From positions 4,606,796 through 4,670,795 of the forward strand of contig CM035354.1 of assembly GCA_020137815.1 (NCBI GenBank): 64,000 bases of DNA. Reading direction: 5' to 3'. Under the pieces are notes generated by a model, which worked only from the letters and a program-made list of their open reading frames with translations, was not told where the DNA came from and did no database searches. Below, piece by piece: positions 48,096-59,300 of this stretch. Position numbers and translations under genes: made by a program. Position 1 is the first letter of the stretch, and each line of letters starts with the position of its first letter. The DNA comes from Hormiphora californensis (Eukaryota > Ctenophora > Tentaculata > Cydippida > Pleurobrachiidae).

Positions 48096-49640
48096 CTGGA
48101 TAGGGGTCTTGGAGAGGGAGGGAGAGGGAGGAAGATGGGAGAGGGAGGGAGAGGGAGGAAGATGGGAGAGAGAGAGATCAGAGGGTGTGAGAGATAGAGA
48201 TGTAGAGAGGAGGCAGATTGTGTTGCTGCAGCAGGAATAGCAAATACTCACGTCAATATGGATCTCAGTTAGTGCAATCCGACCGGGATGAAGGTATGGT
48301 CCCACACGCACACACACACACACGCACACAGACACAAACACAGATACGGGAGGGAGTACGGAGAGGGAGAGTTATGCGGGTAACTAACAATAGCTTGCCA
48401 TGCACTAGAGAGAAAGAAGGGTGATTGTGCTAATTGTAATTTCAAATCAATCAGAGAATTTCAAACAGCTAGAAAGGTTATCCCTTTGTTTGCTAACCCC
48501 GTGCTTCAATCAGAAATTATAGCGAACAGCAATATGTATATCGGAATACGGAAGAGAGAACAGAGGAAGAAAGGGAGGTAAAGTGACCAAGGAGAGAGGG
48601 AAGAAATAAACAAAAATTGGTATTGTTATGAGATTGTAGGGATTGAGCTAGGGATTGAGCTAGGGATCATCCTCTATTCGACAATGAGAGACTTTAATTT
48701 GATGAATATTGAATTCAAAACCGGCCACCGGGGGCAGAATCAAGAATGTTGTGAGCAGCAATTTAATTTATAAGTCAAAATAGTAGCGAATGCAAAGCTT
48801 GGCTTTAAGTTATATTCATTGATGCTTTCTGATATCTGATGCCTTGCTTACCAAAAGGTTGTCGTTTCTCGCCGGGCAAGCTTTAGCTTTACTAGGAAAT
48901 TTTATTGATTTTTGATTTTTCACTCTTTAAAAAACGGACCTAACAAACCGCTGACAAATTATGAAATGAGGTTATTCAGCTGGATAATTTGAACATAAAA
49001 CAACTACATAACAGTGGATACTGGACCTCCAAAAAGGAGGAAAACTAAAAAAGTGGAAACGGAAAAAAGCGGGAAAAGAAAAACTTAAATTTTAAAATAA
49101 ATTAATTCATATTCGTCAAGGTCGCGCGGCTCAATTGTGGCGTCGTTAAACAAAATTATTTCGCGCTCGCGCACCAAGCGACTGCGCGGCTCGATATATT
49201 ATTTTTTATTTTGGATTTTTTGCGTTCTAAAATTTTTCCACAAATTTGAAAATTTGAATTTTGAATTTTTCGGGTCTTAAACACTGCTGATTAATATTCT
49301 CCGTAATCCGTATGGCTATATTTTCAATCATACACCAAGATAAATTGGGCCAGCGTTAAAATCTGGGTGTTTTGGGAGTGCTGACAAACGGTTTTTTAGG
49401 GTTAGGGCTAAAGTAGGGTTAGGGTTAGGGTTGGGGTTTGGGTTTGGGTTAGGCCTTGACATTCCCTACCAGATAAACTTTGAATCAGCCAAAACGGTTG
49501 AGTGGTTTGGCGGTTAGAGCCATTTTAGTGAATCAACTTTTTTGGCAGCGCGCACCTGTAAACAGGCCCCCAAACACCCAGATCGTAACGGCGCCCGATA
49601 AATTGCTTTCAACATATAAACCCTGATTTTTTATTCAGGA
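48096..49640. other. Interval between the divergent flippase and p62 genes
   Basis: Presumably carries both promoters. A possible non-coding upstream exon of the flippase ends at a GTGAGT donor near 48254 on the minus strand. Degenerate TTAGGG-type repeats lie at about 49398-49461. An acceptor (TTTTTATTCAG) ends two bases before the p62 start codon, so p62 has an upstream non-coding exon here. CA-rich and GA-rich tracts occur at 48110-48180 and 48305-48345. Confidence 0.5.
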
Positions 49641-51365
49641 ATGAAAATAAAATGTTTTATCTCGTTGGGAGAGGATCAAGCTGCCCAGGAGGTCCGCCTC
49701 TTCAAGGTGGACATGACCTCCGAAAACGCGTATTTTGACCTGCATGCCATGCTGATGGCGTGCTATCAAGAACCCATGGAGTTAACAATGAGTTGGACTG
49801 ACTGCGAGGAAGATCAAATCGTGGTCAGCAGCAACTCTGAGCTAAAGATGGCTTTTGAGGAGCAGAAAGAGCCGTCTACACTGAAACTGAATGTTGCAGT
49901 GAAGAAGACTCCAAGGTTTGGGGAGACTGTATGGGGAGGCTATGCGAACAAAAAGCCGGACAAGTGCAAGAAACCAGTTAAGAGGATGCCAAACTACCAG
50001 AATGTACACCTAAAGCACCCCGGAGTTACTTGTGATGGATGTGAGGGGCCGGTTTGTGGACCTCGGTTCAGGTGCACTGAGTGCGAGGATTACGACCTGT
50101 GTAAACCTTGCAAGAGGGCTGGGAAACATACTGAGCACATGACCCGGCACAAGTTCCAGAAAATACCATATCACCTCCGACATACCGTTCGTAAGTTTAC
50201 AGTGAACGTCTAGGATGTTTGTTACAGTGAAAATACAATCATATTTTCGTGTACGAGATTCGAAGTGTACCGGAAAGTGCTGAAGAGAATTAGAAGAGTA
50301 TGAAAGTGTGATATCGTACCCAATAAAACTATAAGGAATCAATTTGATTTTGCTGCTCACACGTGTTTTAACTTTTCAGATTACATACACCCGTTGAACA
50401 GAGCAGAACACTTTCACGATTGTGACTCTGCCATTCCCTTAAGTTGGGACATGATGGCCCAGCTAGAGGTGTCTGAACGGGCCACGAGTGAGCCCCAGGT
50501 AGAGAATGCTGATGATGACGACACCACTGTAAAGGCTGCTGAGCCGTCCAGCGAGCCCAAAGTTGCGTTTTGTGATACCACAACTACTGAGATCATGTCT
50601 GATAAACAGCTGATATCTCTTGAAGAATCCTCCGTGCCCACTTTCTCCCTGCCCGCCGACCTCGAGACCCCGGTAATAACTTGTGTAGTATATCGACCCA
50701 TATGTAGGGGTCGGAGACTTTTTGTTTTGATTTTCAACTAATTTGCAATAATATACAGGAATTAATTAAATACACACATTAATATTTCTGGTAAAAGTCA
50801 TATAATTTCATCCCTTATAGGTGCTCTCTCCTCCCTGTTCCGATGCTGAGTTTGTACTGCTGGATGAGGATCAATCCACTAGCCCCCTAGATGATGATGA
50901 GGGTGTCCTCCTGGTCTCTACCCCAACCCCTACCATTGAACCTTCTACCCTCCCCTCTGCAGCTGCTGCCCCCACTGCTGCTGTCCCCACTGCTGCTGTC
51001 CCCTCTGCTCCTGAATCTGCAGCAGCCCCTGCATTTCAAGAGATGAGACCAGTACCTGTACAAGATGTGTACCCCGTTAGCCTACCCGTTACCAACTGTG
51101 AGTAATATTTATCCATATTTACCAATTTACTCTATCTAGTAAGTGTAACATCTCCCTAATGGGACTCCCTATCACTCTCTCATCCTGTCTCCTCTAGTAA
51201 CACTCCGCCCCTCCCCCTATTATAGTGGTGCTGCCCTCTCACGTGTACTCTGCACTCCTCTGCATGATGGACATGGGCTTCACCAACGAGGGAGATGTCC
51301 TCGCCAAGATGTTGCTCAAGAAGAATGGGGACATCAATGCTGTCATGGATCTGAACCCTCGATAA
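49641..51365 (+). CDS. SQSTM1: Sequestosome-1 / p62 selective autophagy receptor
   Basis: p62 links ubiquitinated cargo to ATG8 proteins for autophagy and polymerises through PB1. Four exons (49641-50190, 50380-50672, 50821-51097, 51226-51365) give 419 residues (human 440). An N-terminal PB1 domain (residues about 1-90) carries an acidic OPCA-type loop, WTDCEEDQIVVSSNSEL. A ZZ zinc finger at about 125-170 is CDGCEGPVCGPRFRCTEC then YDLCKPC and two His. The middle is a disordered Ser/Thr/Asp-rich linker. Exon 3 opens with SDAEFVLLDED, a good LC3-interacting motif (F-V-L-L after acidic residues), followed by an Ala/Pro/Thr-rich run. The C-terminal UBA is SALLCMMDMGFTNEG to the end. No KEAP1-binding STGE motif was seen. 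JTB follows 440 bp downstream on the same strand. Confidence 0.95.
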
Positions 51366-51804
51366 GATATGGAGAGATATAGTACAGGGTGTCCCAGAAT
51401 TCTTCTTTCAGGGCCACCCCGTACGAAATAATTTGGACTCTAAAGAGAAAAAAACTGTTGTAGCTGACATGTAAAAATGTTAGTTAGCGACCCCGTATAA
51501 TTTATTGATTTAAAAATGTCTGCCAGAAAAAACTCGTTTTGTAAAATAAAAACAGTTGTTTTAATCGCTTTTATTTGTTTCAAGAGACCTGTACCTGTTC
51601 AGTGCATGGCAGTTTTATCATACCTTTTTTATGTCAAGTACAATATATGTAGCTGTGTCAAAACTTTTCTAAAATCAAAATGACATTGTTTTCAATCGAC
51701 TCCACTCGATCGTATCTCGCTGCCAGATAGCTCCACTGCGGGAAACACCTGACACTTGATCGCCTCCAGTATATCCTAACTTGAACCCATTTTAGTGGTA
51801 TGAA

Positions 51805-52614
51805 ATGGTGAAGCTCAGTCAGAAGAACAACCTCTTCGCCTCCTTCGCTATCATCTTCATAACAGCAGTCTTTCTATAGTAAGTAGTGATGTCATAATGA
51901 GCTACATTACACAGGTAGATATGACGTCACATAGTATGTAGTGTGACTTCACACGTGTATACTACACAGGTTCTGAGGTGTACACTTGTGTATTAGATCA
52001 CCATTTGTATCTTGATGATCTAATGCCACATTTGTACAGACATCCTGGAATATTCCAAAACAAGATTTTAAACGCTATTTTATTACAGTGTGATAGAAAC
52101 AGCGGATTTGTTTAGTACGAGGCCGGTCCACAATGATATTGCTCTTGCTGCGTACAAGGCGTGTGAAGAGGTAAATACGATCTTATCTCTCTTATACCCC
52201 TCTTCTTCTGAATGTTGTCTTATTCCCAAACCCCCAGCCCCAAGCTGCCACCTCCCTATCTCCCAAACTATCACCTGCCTATCTCCTAAGTCCTAACCAC
52301 TGCACATCATCCCCCAGTCCCTCCAGTTTGGTGGTATAGACTGTGACTGCCAGGTCCAGGAGAAGTGTGCCCTGTGTACTGACATGACAGCCCCGGAGTG
52401 CAAGAGAACAGGAAGGAGGGAGTACATGTCCTGCAAACACCCTGACCACCCTGGGTACTATCAACAGTGTGACAGCACGGAGAGTGAGGCGAGCCAGAAC
52501 TTCTGGGCGTTCTACCTGTCCAGTGGTGTGGTGTTAGTTGGTAGTTGTTTAGTTGTTAATCGGAGGAAGAAGTTCTTAGACAATTGTAATGCAGCGAGAC
52601 AACAAGAAATATAA
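51805..52614 (+). CDS. JTB: JTB (jumping translocation breakpoint) membrane protein
   Basis: JTB is a small type I membrane protein with a cysteine-rich ectodomain; roles in mitochondria and cytokinesis have been reported. Three exons (51805-51878, 52089-52170, 52318-52614) give 150 residues (human 146). An N-terminal hydrophobic segment (FASFAIIFITAVFLY) acts as signal or anchor. The ectodomain has the family pattern C-x-C, CALCTDMTAPECKRTG, E.xxC and Y..C, then ASQNFWAFYLSSGVVL leading into the transmembrane span and a basic RRKKFLDN tail. The TxPEC..TG and FW.F signatures match the family. A 5'-UTR intron acceptor (TTTTAG) lies just before the start. Confidence 0.88.
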
Positions 52615-53189
52615 TGTGTTGTGAGTTTAAACTGCTAGTTGGGTGCTACCGTAGCCAAGTTTGCATGTATAAAATTGTGTGTTTACAGGCCGCTTTTTTT
52701 ACCGGAAAACTTCTGACACCTTGACAGGGATGGGGAGGACTGTTCTGTTATAGGTCCTAAACAAGAGCCGGAGTTATATATATTGACAGGGATGTGTTTG
52801 TGTATATGTTGGAATTATTTGTTTCCTTATTAAAATGTTCTATTAATTTGCTGGTTACCATGGTAACGTGCAGGTCATTAGTCGGTTGCTATGGTAATAA
52901 CTGGGTCATTAGCTGCTGAGTGAATGTGTTACTTCCTTGACCCTCACACACACACACACACGCGCCACCTTGTTCAGTATTATTTGGGTGCGTGCCTCTC
53001 TCTCCGTCTCTCATTATTGCTCCATTTCTCTCTCTATCTCTCAGTCTATCTATCTCTCTGTTTTCTTTCTCTCTCAGTTTTCTGTCACTCTTCCTGTAGC
53101 ATGTGGTTGCGACGCCGTCCATCACTGTTTGCTTGGGCCTCGGGGAGCCATGTTGTTTTATGCATTTATGCAGCTATAGTCTTACGGCT

Positions 53190-53243
<54 letters not shown>

Positions 53244-53767
53244 CACTCTTCCTTTCATTGACACCCTCACATCATTCATCTGACAAGGTGTGTACAGGTA
53301 CATACACTAGCAGCACTCTCCGTTTCTAATCTGACTATTAGTACTCTACGTTTCGAATCACACTCTCCTCAATTGCCTTTGTAGTTTGTTGTAGTTCTCA
53401 TCTCCCCTTCCTCTCTCTCCATCATGCAATCCGATTACGCTTACGTGGCATATGATATCATTTTATCTCTCATTTGCCCCATCTCTCTCCCAGTATTCCT
53501 ACTCTGACTCTCTTAATTCCTTTTGATTCAAGACTCATTTGACTATTCTCTTTCTCTTTCTCTTCATGTACAATATCATGAATATGCCTAGCAATTAGTA
53601 CACACTCTCACTTCGTCTTTGTTTCTGCAAACCCCCCTCCTTGTATTCAGGGTACACTGTCAAGCTTTATCTGCAATTCTGTATACTGTATAGTTTCACT
53701 GTCAGCTATTGTAGTTCCTGTATCTTTACTTACTTAGTCACACACTGTGTTCCTCAGAGGGCTGGGA
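52615..53767. other. JTB-P5CS spacer
   Basis: Contains a (CT)n tract at about 53193-53240 and shorter CA and TC repeats. No exon, RNA gene or transposon ends were seen; it should include the P5CS promoter or 5' UTR. Confidence 0.5.
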
Positions 53768-56700
53768 ATGCTGTTACGTAGACTTGCCGAATCAGCCCGC
53801 CGGGTATGTAACACACAGTACAGCTAATATAATCACCTTGTAGCTGTACACTCCGCGTCTCTGGAGAGAAGAATATATTCTCATGAGGCTCTAATTATGA
53901 GTCATTCTCCTATCTAGGCAAAAGTCGTAGAGCTTCCCCGAGCTTCTGCATTTTTGATAATAAGTCATTCGGGGACTCAAAGTCAACTTTTATACTTTTA
54001 CCTGACCGGTCTTTAGTCAAAGAATAATTCAGACAGCATTATAACTGGTCTGTCTACCATACCGTTTCCAGTTTCTACACTTGTTTCACAGGTGCAGCGG
54101 TATCACACCCTCCCCACCTCCACAACCTTCTCCTCTACCCCTGACATGGTCCGGAAGGCAATGAGAACAAGGGAGGACCTGGCCAAATGTGAACGGATCA
54201 TTGTCAAGTTGGGAAGTGCAGTTGTAACGAGGGAGAAGGGAGATGGCCTGGCACTGGGACGACTTGCTAGTGTTATTGAACAGATATCTGAGCTGCATTA
54301 TAAGGGTAAGTTACCGTGTGGTTACCATGTGGTTATCATGTGGTTACCATGGAGATACCATGTGGTTAGCATGTGGTTACCATGTGGTTACCATGTGGTT
54401 ACCATGGAAACTACATTACATATCATGATGGTAACCCCACTCTCTCCCAGGTAAACAGGTGATCTTGGTATCATCTGGAGCGGTTGCATTTGGTCGACAG
54501 CGGCTTATAAACCAGTTACTAATGGGTCAGAGTGTACGGCAGACACTCCGGGATATCAACAAACACAAGCTAGTTATCAACCCTAGGGCGTGTGCTGGGG
54601 CGGGCCAGAGTGGGCTGATGAGTCTGTACGAAGCAATGTTCGCCCAATATGGCATCCCCTGTGCTCAGGTACTAGCCAGTTTAACAATTTGAATGAGGCT
54701 GGTTTAGATTCAGTTGCATGACACTATGTCTGCACACAATTCAAGGTTTAGGATGATCTGAATCGGATATTATCTTATCTCTAACTCTGCTAATTCTGCT
54801 AATAAACCTCACTCAGGTGCTAATTACAAAACCAGATTTCACCCAAGTTGACAGCAGAAGGATGCTCCAATCAACCCTAAACGATCTGCTAAATATGAAC
54901 ATTGTCCCGATTCTAAATGAGAATGATGTAGTCACCAATGATTCTGATTCAAAGTAAGTTGTACCTTAGTGTAAGTTGTGTACCAATTTGAACATCTTTT
55001 ATATTATCTGTTCAGTTGTTCCAGGAATCTGTTCTGCATTCCAGGAATCGTGTTTCCATGGTAACTAATGATAACATTTGTACAGGTACGGTCGGATAAA
55101 CCTGAATGACAATGACAGCTTTGCAGCGGCTCTAAGTGTTGAACTTGACGTAGAGCTACTGATTCTGCTTAGTAATGTGGATGGTATATTTACTGGACCC
55201 CCTGAAGATGCCAGTTCCAGGCTTATTGAAACTTTCAACCCCCAGAGCATGATGGAGGTGAGTGGAATACAACTGAATTAATCTAAATAGTTATTTCTTT
55301 ATTCGACCCTGTTTCCCGCAAAAATAATTATATTTGATGAATGATCTAAAGAATTGAGATAATATCTGGTATCACTAAAGTTACTAAATCTGTCCCCTCA
55401 GGTAAAGTTTGGGGGCAAGTCTAGTGTTGGAAGGGGTGGTATGGCCAGCAAGTGTGCGGCTGCAATGTGGGCAGTGGAGAACCAAGTATCAGTTGTTATA
55501 GCTAACGGTATGAGTAGAGGGTCTACTATCACTGACATAGTGGCGGGGAAGAAAATAGGAACATTCTTCTCTCTGGAGACCTCAGATGGTCCTTCTCCTG
55601 AGACCCAGGCTCACATGGCACGGTTAGGTGGCCGGGCTCTGGCCGCACTACCTGCTGAAAAACGTGCAACCATCATCAACAACCTGTCTGAGTTGCTGGT
55701 TAAGGAACGGGACTCCATCCTGAATGCAAATACACTAGATTTAGAGGCAGCCAAGGGCAACCTATCGGATCACAACATAGCGAGGTTGAAGTTATCTGAG
55801 GACAAGTTGAGGACTCTGGCTAGTGGGTTGAAGTTGATTGCGGAGTCAGCCCACTCTACCACTGATCAGGTTATTAGGAGGATGCTGATAGCAGAGGATA
55901 TGGTCTTGGAGCAGAAAACTGTGCCAATAGGTTAGTATTTAATTATACATGGCTTAGGCCTTAGGAATATATGCTATGGTTTGATATTTGACCTGGCATT
56001 GAAGGTATTGCTCATGCTTGACCCTCTCTAACCACACCCTGCGGCGACAAAATAGAAAGATAACGATTTTAAAACAGCTACCACTATCCACAGGAGTATT
56101 GTTGGTGATATTTGAGTCCCGTCCAGATGCACTACCCCAAGTTGCCGCTCTCTCCATTGCCAGCGGCAACGGACTCATGCTAAAGGGGGGCAAGGAAGCC
56201 TGGCATACAAACAGGTATACATGGTGGGCACTGGGCATGATTAATTAGATCATTTCATTGTCATACTACATAACTGTATTTCAAAGCGAGCGGAGAGGAC
56301 CGTGTTTTCTGAGATATTTCTAAACCAGTACATCACCACCATCTCTCTCGTACAGAGGGTGTTGTTTGGGTTAGTTCACCACCATATCTCTCACTAACAG
56401 GGTGTTGTTTGGGTTAGTTCAGCGTGCCCTTGAAGAATTCTGTCCACCCACTGCCATACAACTGATAACATCAAGAGAGGAGGTATCAGATCTGCTGTCC
56501 ATGAACCAGTTTATTGACCTAGTGATACCACGAGGCAGCTCTCAACTTGTCAAATCTATCCAGGTACTTTAGAGCTTTCTTTCATTCTAGGTTTGATCTT
56601 AGTGGTGTACTACAGCAGCACTCACACTAACAGTAATGTCTCATTCCTCCCCCTAATTAACAACAGTGATATTTTATTACCCCCTATCTCCAGGAGGCAG

Positions 56701-58237
56701 CGGGTTCCATCCCAGTCCTGGGACATGCCGAGGGTATCTGTCACGTGTATGTAGATGGGGAATGTGACACTGAGAAGGCTCGCAGGATTGTCATTGATGC
56801 CAAGGTAGGTCTGAGTGATAACATGAGATCTGCTAGGGGCCACCTAGAATATCTCAAGTATTATTACACCCCCCAAGTGTGACTATGTAACCGATAACCC
56901 CCCGCCCCCCCCCCCTCAGTGCGACTACCCGGCTGCATGTAACGCGATGGAGACCCTTCTAATACACAAGAGTCACCTTTCTGGTGGTCTCTTCCACAAA
57001 CTAATAGATGACCTGAAACAGAGTAACGTCAAGGTACTTGGTATAGAGAGAGGCAATACAGTTGAAACTATAACAATTATTAATTACTACAGTCACCAAC
57101 TATTGTTCCTCCCTAGATCCATATTGGACCACGTCTGGCCATGCTGCTCCCCGTTGCCCCTAAACCACTGGATACCTTTAGTATTGAGTATGGAGCACTA
57201 GAGTGTAACGTTGAAGTAGTAGACTCTCTCCAAGATGCAGTTCAGGTTGGTTTGTTCGGGGTGTGTTACTGTCTTCTTGGAAATTTCAATTCTGAGAAAT
57301 AGCTTTATCAGTTTGTGCGATATCACGTAACGGGCGAACTGGCTCCGGTTAATCAAAATTATTCAAATTATGACGTCTTCAACAGCTTTACATATGTCAA
57401 ATTTCTGACCAATTCGAGCTTAGATTTTGTTGCCAGCTGAATTTCTCTGGATTCTCCTTGATATACGGTGCTGGAACGCGCGGGTAGAGACTTGTAAAGT
57501 ATCGCGCGCGAGTGTGTACATGGCACTGTGCCAGGTACTCTATTTCTGTTGTGAATGAACAGCTGTGATATGAGATCACACTGTGGGCTCCCTGGATAAT
57601 ACAGGGTGATCTAACACCGTACCCGTCCACGTCCCGAATGAAGAAGAACTTGTGATGTCACTATAATACCAGTCCAATCCCCTAGGCCTAACTCCCTTAT
57701 GACTACTAACATCCTCTCTCTTTTCAATTTCAGCATATTCACAATTATGGCAGCGGACACACCGATGTTATTGTGACCGAGTGTGACAAGGCGTCCAAGG
57801 AGTTCCTCAGTTCAGTAGACAGTGCGTGTGTGTTTGTTAACTGCAGTTCACGATTCTCGGACGGATACAGATTCGGCCTGGGTGCAGAGGTGAGTTGTGA
57901 TCGATGAAGTATGAGAATTAGTGTTGGAATTTGGATTCACCCATATTTCTAACCGGAACCCTCCATTTCATTCTAATATATTCCTCCCCCTAAGATATTG
58001 AAATATTGACTAATCCCCGGTTCCTGCCCCAGGTTGGTATCAGTACAAGTAGGATCCACGCCCGAGGTCCAGTAGGAATTCAGGGTCTATTGACTACCAA
58101 GTGGACCCTAGTGGGTAAAGGTACAGACCGTTCACGAGTTTACAGCAGGGGAGAAACGGAAATCATTTGTATTCCAAGAGCTGCCCATTCTCAAAGGGGA
58201 GAATGCTAACCTACAGCTAGAAGAAATAGGACAGTGA
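53768..58237 (+). CDS. ALDH18A1: Delta-1-pyrroline-5-carboxylate synthase (P5CS), with an apparent 1-bp frameshift in the last exon
   Basis: Bifunctional mitochondrial enzyme making P5C from glutamate for proline and ornithine synthesis. Exons: 53768-53803, 54092-54305, 54451-54668, 54817-54953, 55086-55257, 55402-55930, 56094-56214, 56401-56563, 56694-56804, 56920-57033, 57117-57245, 57734-57889, 58033-58237; about 767 residues (human 795). Exon 1 [12 protein letters not shown] is a plausible mitochondrial leader. The glutamate-5-kinase half shows [48 protein letters not shown] and LLSNVDGIF. The glutamyl-phosphate reductase half shows [25 protein letters not shown], the catalytic-Cys block [27 protein letters not shown] and [15 protein letters not shown]. 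After TTKWTLVGK the frame breaks at about 58115-58120; the family-like tail [12 protein letters not shown] is in the next frame and stops at 58235-58237. Without it the protein would end at 58206. Confidence 0.93.
54300..54415. repeat. 12-bp tandem repeat (CATGTGGTTACC)n in a P5CS intron
   Basis: About nine imperfect copies of CATGTGGTTACC begin right at the donor of P5CS exon 2. Confidence 0.9.
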
Positions 58238-58296
58238 TAGTGAATATGAGAGTGATAGTGATAGTGACACCGATAGCACGGCAAGAGACGCCTAAT

Positions 58297-59193
<897 letters not shown>

Positions 59194-59300
59194 ACAATTG
59201 TTAAATGATGGGTGTCAGCATTCTGTACGTGTAGTTGAATTTTCATGAGATATGACCGTTGAACGGCAATCATGGGTTTCTGTGTGTTTGTGTGTGTATA

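Noticed and set aside
58114-58126. A 12-nt GTAAAG..TACAG stretch as an intron explaining the P5CS frame problem
   Set aside because: Too short to be spliced, and removing 12 nt would not change the frame.
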